Assembly (NCBI RefSeq): GCF_015291625.1
Contig: NZ_CP030047.1
Coordinates: forward strand, 9,170,501 to 9,234,500
From: Bradyrhizobium sp. CCBAU 53421
Lineage (GTDB): Bacteria; Pseudomonadota; Alphaproteobacteria; Rhizobiales; Xanthobacteraceae
Length of the DNA: 64,000 bases
Direction: 5' to 3'
The notes below the pieces were generated by a model. It was not told where the DNA came from and searched no databases. It saw only the letters and a list, made by a program, of their open reading frames with translations. The translations under genes were made by a program, and so were the position numbers. Shown piece by piece: positions 33,618 through 42,568 of the stretch; position 1 is the first letter of the stretch; every line of letters starts with the position of its first letter.

Positions 33618-34526
33618 ATGCTGCACGCGACAGATATCGCAGGGGCAGGATCGCCGTACGTCGTCGTCATCGGCAATGAGAAAGGCGGCTCCGGGAAGAC
33701 CACGCTTGCCATGCATTTGGCCATCGCACTCCTGAAAGAGGGCCATCGGGTCGGAACCATTGATCTCGACAGCAATCAGAAAGGCCTGACGCGATACATT
33801 GAAAATCGGCGCATTTGGGCGAACCATCGGCAGATCGAACTCGAACTACCGCTGCATAGCTTCGTTCCGCGCGCCGGCGGCGCGAAGCTGGAGGACAACG
33901 AAGCCGAGGAACTGGCTGCCTTCGAGGACACCGTTTGCGACGTCAGGAAGTTCGTCGACTTCCTGGTGATCGACACGCCCTCGACCGACACGTATCTGAT
34001 GCGACTTGCGCATCTGGTGGCCGACACTGTGCTGACACCGGTCGCCGACAGTTTTCTTGACCTCGGCACGCTGGCCTCGATCGATCCCATCACGCATGAG
34101 GTGACGGGAACCGGGCACTACGCGGAAATGGTGCGCGAGGCCCGCAGGCATCGGCGCGAGTTTGACCGTGGCGGTACCGATTGGGTCGTCATCCGCAATC
34201 GCTCGGCGCGGCGCCGACTGGTACGTCGTAGCGTTGCCGAGCTGGGCATCAAGCTGGGCCTCAGGGACGTCGAAGGCTGTGCTGAGCGGATCGTGTATCG
34301 CCAGTTCTTCCCCGCGGGTCTGACCGCCCTCGATGCGCTGGACGAAGCGGCCCTCGGCGCCACTCCCGGTCGGTCACACCAATTGGCTCAACGGGAGATT
34401 AGCATGCTCGTCGGCCTGTTGAATCTGCCCACGAGCGAGCGCGCGCGCCGCAGGGCGGCCGCGCGCAAAGAATGGTTTGCTTCGTCAGACGCACCACTCG
34501 GCATCGACGAATTGCTGATCGAATAG
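33618..34526 (+). CDS. MipZ/ParA-family ATPase, divergent paralog
   Basis: 302-aa P-loop ATPase of the MipZ branch of the ParA/MinD superfamily, which in Alphaproteobacteria forms a pole-to-midcell gradient and inhibits FtsZ. The deviant Walker A NEKGGSGKTT is at 20-29. RVGTIDLDSNQKGLTRYIEN matches the MipZ switch I region, and DFLVIDTPSTDTYLMRLAHL and PVADSFLDLGTLASIDPITH match its Walker B and following helix. DWVVIRNRSARRR and RIVYRQFFPAGLTALDALDE are also MipZ hallmarks. The switch I segment lacks the RQQ/RQR seen in canonical MipZ as I recall it, so it is probably an accessory paralog. It is bracketed by two 122-bp direct repeats. AAGG lies upstream of the ATG. Confidence 0.88.
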   Translation: MLHATDIAGAGSPYVVVIGNEKGGSGKTTLAMHLAIALLKEGHRVGTIDLDSNQKGLTRYIENRRIWANHRQIELELPLHSFVPRAGGAKLEDNEAEELAAFEDTVCDVRKFVDFLVIDTPSTDTYLMRLAHLVADTVLTPVADSFLDLGTLASIDPITHEVTGTGHYAEMVREARRHRREFDRGGTDWVVIRNRSARRRLVRRSVAELGIKLGLRDVEGCAERIVYRQFFPAGLTALDALDEAALGATPGRSHQLAQREISMLVGLLNLPTSERARRRAAARKEWFASSDAPLGIDELLIE

Positions 34527-34602
34527 CGGCTCGTCTGACGGGAAATACCTCAGATGCGATCGTCGCCCGCAGACGACGGCCGGCGCGCTTATCAATTTCA
34601 GC

Positions 34603-34724
34603 CATGAGGCGTAGCGCAAGATCGCAGTCCGTCGCGGGTTATGTGACTGGATCGTTTGGTCGGCCACCACATCATAGCGCCACAGCGAAGCTATAGTGCC
34701 CATCTTCATCGGCCGTGGCGCGCC
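34603..34724. repeat. 122-bp direct repeat, right copy
   Basis: Partner of 33311-33432 in the same orientation, beginning 76 bp after the MipZ-like stop codon. Substitutions are concentrated in the middle. The ends CATGAGGCGTAGCGCAAGAT and CATCTTCATCGGCC...GGCGCGCCA are the best conserved. Its reverse strand is open for 74 codons (34709-34485), which I regard as part of the repeat rather than a proven gene. Confidence 0.85.
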
Positions 34725-34766
34725 ATTTCCGCCTCACCGCCGACCAATCTTGGCCCTTGCTGCGGC

Positions 34767-35087
34767 TTACGGGATCCTTGCCGCAACGTTGGGACGGTTT
34801 TTCTCGAGCCAGGCGACAGCGTCGGGTTCATCGACGACGCACTGGAAGGTTTCCCAGGTTGGGTCCTCCAGAGATTCCAATTGCAGTCGCTTCGCCGCAT
34901 ACTCAACGAGATCGTGCAAGCGTTCGTATCCTTGTCGGTGCTCGAGGGAATCTGCAATTGCGGTGCTGGTCCATCCTCGTTGAGCCAAATCGATAATGCT
35001 CGGGGCGTCAGCCTCGTTGAACCACGGTGTCGCATCGAACTCGATGCAGCGGACGTTGTCCGCGGTATGGCAAGTGGCGTGGATCAT
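34767..35087 (-). CDS. Hypothetical protein
   Basis: 106 aa from the ATG at 35087, preceded by GGAGGAATCC. I do not recognise a family. It is acidic, with a first part MIHATCHTADNVRCIEFDAT and then helical segments (APSIIDLAQRGWTSTAIADS, GYERLHDLVEYAAKRLQLES, DAVAWLEKNRPNVAARIP). The DLAQRGWTSTAIADSLEH stretch could be a short helix-turn-helix-like unit, but this is not certain. No signal peptide is seen. It lies in the accessory-looking patch, immediately downstream of the glutamate dehydrogenase gene on the same strand with a gap of about 70 bp. Confidence 0.6.
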   Translation of the reverse strand: MIHATCHTADNVRCIEFDATPWFNEADAPSIIDLAQRGWTSTAIADSLEHRQGYERLHDLVEYAAKRLQLESLEDPTWETFQCVVDEPDAVAWLEKNRPNVAARIP

Positions 35088-35158
35088 TGGATTCCTCCAT
35101 TCGCCGGTTATCAACCTGCGCAAGCATTGCGCTTCTCACATCGCCGCCTCGCACGCCC

Positions 35159-38100
35159 TCAGGCTTTGACCAGGTCCCCGAGCAGGTTCGCCGCCACCGT
35201 CAGCTTGGCGAGGGTCATGCCACTGGCAGCGATCTCCTCGACCGAGCGGCGGATACGGGTCGCTTCGGGGTGAGCCGCGAGCCAGGTCTCGACGGCCTCC
35301 TGGCCAGACTGGCCGGTTGCGAGCATGTCCGCGGCCAGTCTCCTTTCAGCGCCGGCGATCTGCTCAACGGCGCGGTCAATGGCCATGCGTTCGAAATAAT
35401 CGTTGGCCGGCACATTGCGAGCGGCGGTGATGATGCGGTCGAGACGGAAATTCGCCTCGGCGGCGTAGAAGGTCGCGGCGGCATCGCCGATGGGGCGCCT
35501 GGTGCGCTCGGCAACCGTCACGATGTCGGGTGCCGAATCCAGAGCGTCGAGATCGGCGAGCTCGCCGGCGAGGCCGGCCGGGACACCGGCGTCGGCGAGT
35601 TCCTGCCGCCGCTTGACGCGCGCGGCTTGCAAGTCCGGCGGCAGGGCGGTGTCGAGCCCGGCGACGATCTGGCGGATAGCCGGGCCGAAGCGCGCGACGA
35701 CGGCCTCCAGTCCATCCTTGAAATCGACATTGCGCACGTACCAGACCATGCGTGAGAGCAGGAGGTCTTGCACTGAAGCGTAGAGGGACAGCTGCAGCTG
35801 CCCATCGACGCAGGCGTCGAGTGCATCGATCGCGTCATTGAGCCACTTCAGTCCGTAGCATTCATCGACCGCCACATAGGCCATGACGATGGTCGGGACA
35901 TCGGCGTCGGTCTCGTCGATCAGGCGCACCACACAGGCCGGGCCGCCGCGATTGATCACCGCATTGGCGAGACTGGTCGCGATGATCTCCCGCCGCAGGC
36001 GATGCAATTCGGCCGCGCCCGGGAATTTGTCCTGAATCTCGCGCGGAAAGTACTGGGATAGTTCGCGGGCAAGATAGGGATCATCGGGCACGCTGGTGAC
36101 GAGCAGGTCATCGTAGAGGGTCAGCTTGGCGTAGGCGAGCAACACGGCGAGCTCGGGCCGCGTCAGGAACTGGCCGCGCCGCGTGCGCTCGGTGAGCGCG
36201 GCGTCGTCGGGCAGGAACTCCACCGAGCGGCTGAGCAAGCCGCGTAGTTCGAGCGACTGCATCAGGCGGGTGAGGAAGCCGGTCTCTGCCACACCCTTGC
36301 GCTCGGCCAGCGAGAGCGCCAGCGTCTGCAGATAGTTGTTGCGCAGCACCAGCGCGCCGACCTCTTCGGTCATCGCGGCAAGCAGGCTGTTGCGGTCAGC
36401 CGGACTGAGGCGTCCCTCGCGCTCGGGGCGCGCCAGTGCGACCTTGATATTGACCTCGACATCGGACGTGTTCACGCCGGCCGAATTGTCGATGGCATCG
36501 GTGTTGAGCTTGACGCCCTTCTGCGCCGCTTCAATGCGGCCGCGCTGGGTAACGCCGAGGTTGGCCCCTTCGCCGATCACCCGGGCGCGCACGTCGCCGC
36601 CCGCGATGCGGATCGGATCGTTGGCGCGGTCCCCGGCCTGATCGTCGGTTTCCGCGGAGGAGCGGACATAGGTGCCGATGCCGCCAAACCACAGGAGGTC
36701 CGCGCGAGCCTTCAGGATCGCGGTCATGACCTCGAAAGGCGTGGCTTGCGGCTTGTCGAGATCGAGCAGCGCGCGCACTTCCGGCGTGAGCGGAATCGCC
36801 TTGAGCGAGCGCGAGAACACGCCGCCGCCCTGCGAGATCAGCGACTTGTTGTAGTCCTGCCAGCTCGATCGCGGCAGATCGAACAGCCGCTTGCGCTCGG
36901 CGAAGCTGGTCGATGGATCGGGCGAAGGATCGATGAAGATGTCGCGATGATCGAAGGCCGCCACAAGCCTTGTCGCCGACGAGAGCAGCATACCATTGCC
37001 GAAGACGTCGCCCGACATGTCGCCCACGCCGACCGCGGTGAACGGCATGGTCTGAATGTCGGTGCCGAGCTCGCGGAAGTGACGCTTGACCGCCTCCCAG
37101 GCGCCGCGCGCCGTGATCCCCATCTTCTTGTGGTCGTAGCCCTGGCTGCCGCCGGATGCGAAGGCATCGCCGAGCCAATGGTTCTTCTCGGCCGAGATCG
37201 CGTTGGCGACGTCGGAGAAGGTGGCGGTGCCCTTGTCGGCGGCAACGACGAGGTAGGGGTCATCGCCGTCGTAGCGCACGGTGGATTCGGGCGGCACCAC
37301 GATGTCACCGTCGAGATTGTCGGTGAGCTCGAGCAGCGAGCGAACGAAGATGCGATAGGCTTCGGTGCCCTCCGCGAGCCAGGCGTCGCGATTGGAAGGT
37401 GGCGGCAGGCGCTTGGGTACGAAGCCGCCCTTGGCGCCGACCGGCACGATCACGGCGTTCTTGACCTGCTGCGCCTTGACCAGGCCGAGGATCTCGGTGC
37501 GGAAATCCTGCGGCCGGTCGGACCAGCGCAAGCCGCCGCGCGCAACCTTGCCGAAGCGCAGGTGAATACCTTCGACACGGGGCGAATAGACGAAGATCTC
37601 GTAGAGAGGCCGTGGAGCGGGCAAGTCATCGATCCGGCGCGCCTCGAACTTGAAGGAGATCACCGGGCGGGGATGTCCGTTCTCGCCGATCTGCCACAGA
37701 TTGGTGCGAACGGTCGCCTGCACCAGATTGGTGAAGCGGCGCAGGATGCGGTCTTCATCGAGCGAGGCGACGGATTTGAGCTGCTCCTCGATCTCGGCAA
37801 GCAAAGCCGTCTCGCGTGCCGAGCGCTCGGCATCCGTCAAGGCGAGGCGCGGATCGAGGCGGGTCTGGAACAGCGCGACCAGGGTGGCCGTGATCGCGGC
37901 GTTCTTGCGCAAGGTCTCCCACATGTAGTCCTGGGTGAACGGCGCGCGGATCTGGTGCAAATAGCGCGACAACGCCCGGATGGCCGAGACTTCCCGCCAG
38001 CTCAGGGCGGTGCGCAGGATCAGGCCGTTATATCCATCGGATTCGGCGCGATCGGTGACCACAGCCATGATCGAGGCTTCGAGGCGATGGCTGAATTCCG

Positions 38101-39970
38101 CGTTGATCTCGATCGGCTGGCCGTCACTGGTCTCGATCGTCATGTCGTGCAGCCACACCGGCTCCGGCCGGTTACCGGGCGTGACCTTGTAGGTGCGTTC
38201 ATTGACCACGCGCAGGCCGTGATTCTCGATCACCGGCACGCGATAGGACAGCGACAGCGGTACGGCGTCCGAGAACACCTTAAGGCCGAAGTGCCTCGGA
38301 TCGTCGCCTGCGATGCGGTAAACCGAAATCGTCACCGGGCGGGCTGGCGTCAGCTTTTCGACAGTCGCGATATCGGTGATCGCCTGTTCCGCGCCGAACA
38401 CCTCGGTATAACCGCCGCTAAAGGCCTGGGCGTATCGGCTGGCGAGCATGCGCGCCCGCATGCCGTCGGTCGACGCAGTGAGTGCGACCTTTAGCTTGTC
38501 AGCCCAGGTTGCGGCAATGGCGCTGATCCCGGCTTCAAGCGTCGCGTGCTCGACGACAGGCGTCTTGCCTTCGTAGCGCCCGATGATGAAGTGGACGCGC
38601 GCCAGCGCCCCCTCAGGGAATGATACGTAGGAGGCAGACAGCCTTCCCTTGTAGGCCTGCGCCAAAAAGCTTCCGACGCGCGTACGGACGTCGGTGTCGT
38701 ATTTGTCGCGCGGAATGAAGGTGAGGATGGAAACAAAGCGATCGAACTTGTCGACGCGCGCCAGCGCCCGGACGCGCGGGCGCTCGTAGAGGATCAGGAT
38801 CTCAATGACGAAATTGTAGAGCGTGTCGACGTCGATCTGGAACAGCTCGTCACGCGGATAATCTTCCAGAATGTGCATGAGCGCCTTGCCGGAATGGCCG
38901 TTCGGGTCGAAGCCCGCGCGCTGCAGCACCCGGGAAACCTTGTGGCGCACATAAGGGATCTGCCTTACCGAGCGGGTGTAGGCGCCCGAGGTGAACAGGC
39001 CGACGACGCGCAGTTCGCCTTCGAGCCGACCGTCGGGCGAATAGAGCTTGATGCCCACATAGTCCATCCGGATACGGCGATGGACGCGGCTGGAGACATT
39101 GGCCTTGATGACGATCAGCAGGGTCGGCTCGTGCATGAACTCGCGGATTTCCGGCGTCATCACCACCATGTCGTTGCCGCGGCGCAGAACCTTCACGTCC
39201 GGATCGCGCAGGATTCCGAGGCCTTCGCCGGTCGTGATGTCGTCCGACGCTTCGCCGTCGGGCGAGAAGCGATACTCGCGCACGCCGAGGAAGGTGAAAT
39301 TGTCCGCGCAGAGCCATTGCAGGAACTGATTGGCTTCGGCGACCTCGTCGATCGGTAGCGGCGGCGGATTTGACGAGAACGTCTTGATCGCTTCCTCGAC
39401 GCGGTCGCGCATGCCGCGCCAGTCCGCGACGCAGGCGCGGACGTCGCTCAACGTTCTGGTCAGGCCGTCAATCAGCTTCTGGCGATCGGCATCGGCGTCC
39501 AGGCGGGTGATGTGGAAATGAATCAGGCTTTCGCGCGCGCCCTTGGCTCCCTCCGGCAAAGCTTCCCCGTAGAACCGCAGCAGCTTGCCCACATCATCGC
39601 GTTCCACGGCAATGATCGGGTGGGCGACGAGGCTGACTTCGATGCCCTGCTCGGCGAGCTCCGCCATGGTGGAATCGAACAGGAAGGGCATGTTGTCGTT
39701 GAGAATTTCGAGCACGGAAATCTCGCGCCCGTTCGGCAATGTCGGGTTGACGACGCGGATATCGGCGCTGCCGGCCGTGCGTCGCTGGACGTGCTCCCAA
39801 GCCTGCTCCGCCAGGAGCGCAAGCGAGGCGGCATCGTAATTGGCGAGATCCTCGATATTGGTGTAGCCGAACAAGGGCTCGGCAAAGGCCCGGGGGCTCC
39901 TGCCCGCTGGCACGCTGCCCGCTGCGTCGCGGATCAGGGTTGCTCGGGCCTTGTCGTCGCGCCACGCCAT
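35159..39970 (-). CDS. NAD-specific glutamate dehydrogenase (large, 180-kDa class)
   Basis: 1603 aa from the ATG at 39970, five bases after GGAGG; the open frame extends to 40102 without a better start. It belongs to the large NAD-GDH class, which deaminates glutamate to 2-oxoglutarate and ammonia. The N-terminal ACT-like regulatory region runs over about the first 700 residues (VLEILNDNMPFLFDSTMAEL). The catalytic domain follows, with GGLRWSDRPQDFRTEILGLV, IVPVGAKGGFVPKRLP carrying the catalytic Lys, GVGDMSGDVFGNGMLLS and the Rossmann-type segment ADLLWFGGIGTYVRS. A long helical C-terminal domain completes it. It is monocistronic. The role is glutamate catabolism and supply of TCA carbon. 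Confidence 0.96.
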   Translation of the reverse strand: MAWRDDKARATLIRDAAGSVPAGRSPRAFAEPLFGYTNIEDLANYDAASLALLAEQAWEHVQRRTAGSADIRVVNPTLPNGREISVLEILNDNMPFLFDSTMAELAEQGIEVSLVAHPIIAVERDDVGKLLRFYGEALPEGAKGARESLIHFHITRLDADADRQKLIDGLTRTLSDVRACVADWRGMRDRVEEAIKTFSSNPPPLPIDEVAEANQFLQWLCADNFTFLGVREYRFSPDGEASDDITTGEGLGILRDPDVKVLRRGNDMVVMTPEIREFMHEPTLLIVIKANVSSRVHRRIRMDYVGIKLYSPDGRLEGELRVVGLFTSGAYTRSVRQIPYVRHKVSRVLQRAGFDPNGHSGKALMHILEDYPRDELFQIDVDTLYNFVIEILILYERPRVRALARVDKFDRFVSILTFIPRDKYDTDVRTRVGSFLAQAYKGRLSASYVSFPEGALARVHFIIGRYEGKTPVVEHATLEAGISAIAATWADKLKVALTASTDGMRARMLASRYAQAFSGGYTEVFGAEQAITDIATVEKLTPARPVTISVYRIAGDDPRHFGLKVFSDAVPLSLSYRVPVIENHGLRVVNERTYKVTPGNRPEPVWLHDMTIETSDGQPIEINAEFSHRLEASIMAVVTDRAESDGYNGLILRTALSWREVSAIRALSRYLHQIRAPFTQDYMWETLRKNAAITATLVALFQTRLDPRLALTDAERSARETALLAEIEEQLKSVASLDEDRILRRFTNLVQATVRTNLWQIGENGHPRPVISFKFEARRIDDLPAPRPLYEIFVYSPRVEGIHLRFGKVARGGLRWSDRPQDFRTEILGLVKAQQVKNAVIVPVGAKGGFVPKRLPPPSNRDAWLAEGTEAYRIFVRSLLELTDNLDGDIVVPPESTVRYDGDDPYLVVAADKGTATFSDVANAISAEKNHWLGDAFASGGSQGYDHKKMGITARGAWEAVKRHFRELGTDIQTMPFTAVGVGDMSGDVFGNGMLLSSATRLVAAFDHRDIFIDPSPDPSTSFAERKRLFDLPRSSWQDYNKSLISQGGGVFSRSLKAIPLTPEVRALLDLDKPQATPFEVMTAILKARADLLWFGGIGTYVRSSAETDDQAGDRANDPIRIAGGDVRARVIGEGANLGVTQRGRIEAAQKGVKLNTDAIDNSAGVNTSDVEVNIKVALARPEREGRLSPADRNSLLAAMTEEVGALVLRNNYLQTLALSLAERKGVAETGFLTRLMQSLELRGLLSRSVEFLPDDAALTERTRRGQFLTRPELAVLLAYAKLTLYDDLLVTSVPDDPYLARELSQYFPREIQDKFPGAAELHRLRREIIATSLANAVINRGGPACVVRLIDETDADVPTIVMAYVAVDECYGLKWLNDAIDALDACVDGQLQLSLYASVQDLLLSRMVWYVRNVDFKDGLEAVVARFGPAIRQIVAGLDTALPPDLQAARVKRRQELADAGVPAGLAGELADLDALDSAPDIVTVAERTRRPIGDAAATFYAAEANFRLDRIITAARNVPANDYFERMAIDRAVEQIAGAERRLAADMLATGQSGQEAVETWLAAHPEATRIRRSVEEIAASGMTLAKLTVAANLLGDLVKA

Positions 39971-40341
39971 AATGTCCTCCATCTGCCGTGCCGTCCGATC
40001 GCAGCCGCGATCATCAGCTTGATTCTGGAGTGCATCCCTTCGAGCGCCGCGATCGATTGATCCTCGGTATCGAAGCTTCGACGGCTTCCGATAACAATAC
40101 ACGATCCCGCAGCGAAAGGTGCACGCTGTCGTGAGGCGTGCTGAATTTCCCCATGACAGCGAGTAGGGCCGAAGTCGGCAGCGACGGCGATCGAACGCTT
40201 AGGCAGGAAATCACATGTAATTTCAATTATATATGTGTTCGTTGGTTTGTCCTGAATGGCGCGCCAGTTCGTTTTTCTGCCCGCTCATTGTCCGGCCATG
40301 GTGCCGGCCGATCTGCCGGTTTCCGGCAGACCGGCCTCGCC
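39971..40341. other. Gene-free region upstream of glutamate dehydrogenase
   Basis: 371 bp between the glutamate dehydrogenase start and the end of the CBS gene. It includes an AT-rich patch, TTTCAATTATATATGTG, near 40218-40234 that stands out from the GC-rich surroundings. It should hold the dehydrogenase promoter and leader; no gene or defined operator was recognised. Confidence 0.5.
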
Positions 40342-40761
40342 TCAATGATGCGCCGACACGCTCTTCATGTATTGGGACATGAGATCGGCACCGGCAAAAT
40401 GGCCGATGTCTCCCAGGCTGACCATGCCGACCATCCGTTTGCTCTTGTTGATCACAGGCAGCCTGCGGACCTTCAGCGTTTCCATGTGATGCACCGCTTT
40501 CGCCAGGTCGTCGTCTTCCCGGCAGCAGTGGATGCCTTCGGTCATCACATCGCGCGCCGTGGTGCGCGCAGAGTTGAAGTCCTTGCTCGCAAGACCTTTG
40601 CAGACGAGGTCGCGATCGGTCACCATCCCGATCAGACGATCGTCTTGCCCGATCGGAATGCAGCCGACGTCGTGCCCTTGCATCAATTTTGCGATCTCGG
40701 TGATCGGGGTATCGGGGCTGACCCAATCGACACCCTTATGCATCACGTCCTTGACCTTCAT
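40342..40761 (-). CDS. CBS domain-pair protein
   Basis: 139 aa from the ATG at 40761, with GGGAGGTCC upstream. It consists almost wholly of two CBS domains: MKVKDVMHKGVDWVSPDTPI with VGCIPIGQDDRLIGMVTDRD, then ARDVMTEGIHCCREDDDLAK with VRRLPVINKSKRMVGMVSLG. Stand-alone CBS pairs bind adenine nucleotides (AMP, ATP, SAM or NADH) and act as energy or stress sensors on partner proteins. No partner is obvious; the YbaK-like gene lies upstream on the same strand. Confidence 0.92.
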   Translation of the reverse strand: MKVKDVMHKGVDWVSPDTPITEIAKLMQGHDVGCIPIGQDDRLIGMVTDRDLVCKGLASKDFNSARTTARDVMTEGIHCCREDDDLAKAVHHMETLKVRRLPVINKSKRMVGMVSLGDIGHFAGADLMSQYMKSVSAHH

Positions 40762-40880
40762 GGAGGACCTCCCTTGCAAGGCAGCAGCCCCCTCGCCTGC
40801 AACCATACAACAGATCGGGCGTAAGCGCATGCGTGCCGCGGTTTGGTCAAGGCGCAGCAGATGGTCCTGCTATCATGCCC

Positions 40881-41351
40881 TCAGTCGTGCGTACTGAAGC
40901 GGCCGTGCTGGGAACCGGCGGTCAAGCGCGCGAATTGCGCACGACCGAGGTGCAGCAACGTCTCATGATCGCCGGCTTCGATATAGATCTCGGGCTGCAT
41001 CTGGATGCTGTCATCAACGATGACATCGAGCCCATAGCAGATGCCGGCGGCGGGAACCGCCCCATGCGCGCAGTCGGCGAACAACCGATCGATCTCGCTT
41101 TCAGTGGCCATCGCAATATCATCGCCGAAGCTCGCCCTCAGATCCGTCAGCCTGAGGTGATGCGACGCCGGCAGCACGGCGAGCAGGTAGCCGCCATTGC
41201 GGCGCAACACGACGGCTTTGGCCAGGCGATCACCCGGGACGTGAGACGCCTGGGCGGTCAGGGCTGACGACATCGTCAGCGCATGCGGAATCTCGTCGTA
41301 CACGATGTTTTCGGCGGCGAGATATTTGTGCAGTGTGGGAGAAATGGTCAT
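40881..41351 (-). CDS. YbaK/EbsC family aminoacyl-tRNA deacylase-like protein
   Basis: 156 aa from the ATG at 41351, preceded by GGAGGTGACG. YbaK/ProX-type domain: LHKYLAAENIVYDEIPHALT, RLAKAVVLRRNGGYLLAVLP with the probable catalytic Lys in AKAV, LTDLRASFGDDIAMATESEI and AAGICYGLDVIVDDSIQMQP. These proteins hydrolyse mischarged tRNAs such as Cys-tRNA(Pro) or Ala-tRNA(Pro), and paralogs vary in specificity. It lies about 120 bp upstream of the CBS gene on the same strand and may be cotranscribed. Confidence 0.9.
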   Translation of the reverse strand: MTISPTLHKYLAAENIVYDEIPHALTMSSALTAQASHVPGDRLAKAVVLRRNGGYLLAVLPASHHLRLTDLRASFGDDIAMATESEIDRLFADCAHGAVPAAGICYGLDVIVDDSIQMQPEIYIEAGDHETLLHLGRAQFARLTAGSQHGRFSTHD

Positions 41352-41471
41352 GACGTCACCTCCGGTGCGACATGCAACCATCCACCGTGGTCCTGCCCGC
41401 CGCACGATGAGCGGCTGCGTGGTTCTCATCCCAGAACATAAGTCCTGCTTCAGGACACTGCAATTCGATCC

Positions 41472-41577
41472 CTAGAGCATTTCGGTTCTGGTTGAATCAG
41501 AACCGAAGCTCTAGATTCTCGTTTTGACGCGTTTTCTTCACGCGAACCGGTATCCACTTCGCTCGAAAACGCTCTAG
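41472..41577. repeat. Palindromic element family A (copy 2)
   Basis: A 106-bp element with perfect terminal inverted repeats CTAGAGC and GCTCTAG. The right half TTTTGACGCGTTTTCTTCAC is identical to that of the copy at 10801-10902. The right end supplies the TAG stop of the reverse-strand pentapeptide gene. Confidence 0.9.
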
Positions 41578-42386
41578 TTTGCGCGCCGCGCCAGGTCCAG
41601 GTTCCGGGCCTTGTCCAGGTTGCGGGCCTCTGCCAGCGCGGCCGGGCTCGGCAAGACGGCCGACGCAAGGTCGGCCTCGGTGAAATCGGCGCCGGCGAGA
41701 TTGGCGCCGGAGAGGTCGGCTCCCGCAAGGTCGGCCTTGCTGAGGTTGCAGTTCGCCAGATTGGCGTTCTGCAACTGCGCGAATTCGAGATCGGCACGCG
41801 CGAGATTGGCGCCGCTCAGATCCGCATTGCGGAGATCGGCGGATTTGAGCACGCCGCGCATCAGGCCCATCGATTGGTTGCGCATATCGGCGCTCAAATC
41901 CGCGCCGGCGAGCTTGGCCCCGACCAGGCTGGCGCCGGATAGATCGGCGGTGATGCGAGCGCCGCTCAGATCGGCGCCGCCAAGCTTGGCGCGCTGCATC
42001 TGCGTGCCGAGCAGCGACGCCTTGACGAAGGACGCCTCCGTCAGATCTGCGTCGATGAGCCAGGCCTGGTTCAGCATGGCCCGATCAAAGCGCGCGGCTT
42101 TCAGATTGGTCCGGTTGAGCTTTACGAGATGAAGGTTGCCGCCGGAGAAGTCGAGGCCCGAGAGATCAAGGCGCGACAGCCGCTTTCCCTCCAAGTCCAC
42201 GGTGTGTCGATCTCCTTGAGGCGCGGCCTTGAGCAGCGCGTCGACCTCGGCGCGCGTCATCTCCGACGTCGTCATGTCGGGACTGTCGAGGTCAACGCTG
42301 CGCAACATGTCCTGCGACACGGCGGCAAGCGGATCAACGAGCAGCGCCGCGATCGATACAAAAGCAAATGCGAGACGAAACCGCAT
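41574..42386 (-). CDS. Exported pentapeptide repeat protein
   Basis: 270 aa from the ATG at 42386. A signal peptide is visible (MRFRLAFAFVSIAALLVDPL, then AAVSQ). From about residue 70 onward, A(D/N)Lxx pentapeptides run almost without break, for example DLSGLDFSGGNLHLVKLNRT, AKLGGADLSGARITADLSGA and ADLRNADLSGANLARADLEF, forming a right-handed quadrilateral beta-helix. An interruption SADMRNQSMGLMRGVL occurs midway. The C-terminal tail has the near-repeat ARNLDKARNLDLARRAN. Role unknown; it is probably a periplasmic structural or binding protein. The stop codon is contributed by the family A repeat. Confidence 0.9.
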   Translation of the reverse strand: MRFRLAFAFVSIAALLVDPLAAVSQDMLRSVDLDSPDMTTSEMTRAEVDALLKAAPQGDRHTVDLEGKRLSRLDLSGLDFSGGNLHLVKLNRTNLKAARFDRAMLNQAWLIDADLTEASFVKASLLGTQMQRAKLGGADLSGARITADLSGASLVGAKLAGADLSADMRNQSMGLMRGVLKSADLRNADLSGANLARADLEFAQLQNANLANCNLSKADLAGADLSGANLAGADFTEADLASAVLPSPAALAEARNLDKARNLDLARRAN

Positions 42387-42568
42387 CGCCGTGTTTCCGC
42401 TCTTAAGGTATCGCTTCCCGCATCTTCGCGCCAGCCGCACCGTGGAGACGTGCTTCCGGCTTCAGTATGAAACCGGATCACGATCCTGGCAATGCTCGTG
42501 ACCGTTTCGTGCGAAGGAACGGGCCTCGGCGGCGCGAGGAAGGGGCCGCCGCGAACCGGCCGCGCCTC

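Noticed and set aside
36746..38494. 582-aa forward frame inside the glutamate dehydrogenase gene
   Set aside because: Antisense shadow; the dehydrogenase reading is continuous with all catalytic motifs.
40014..40226. 70-aa reverse frame upstream of the glutamate dehydrogenase gene
   Set aside because: No ribosome site or recognisable features, and it occupies the expected promoter region.
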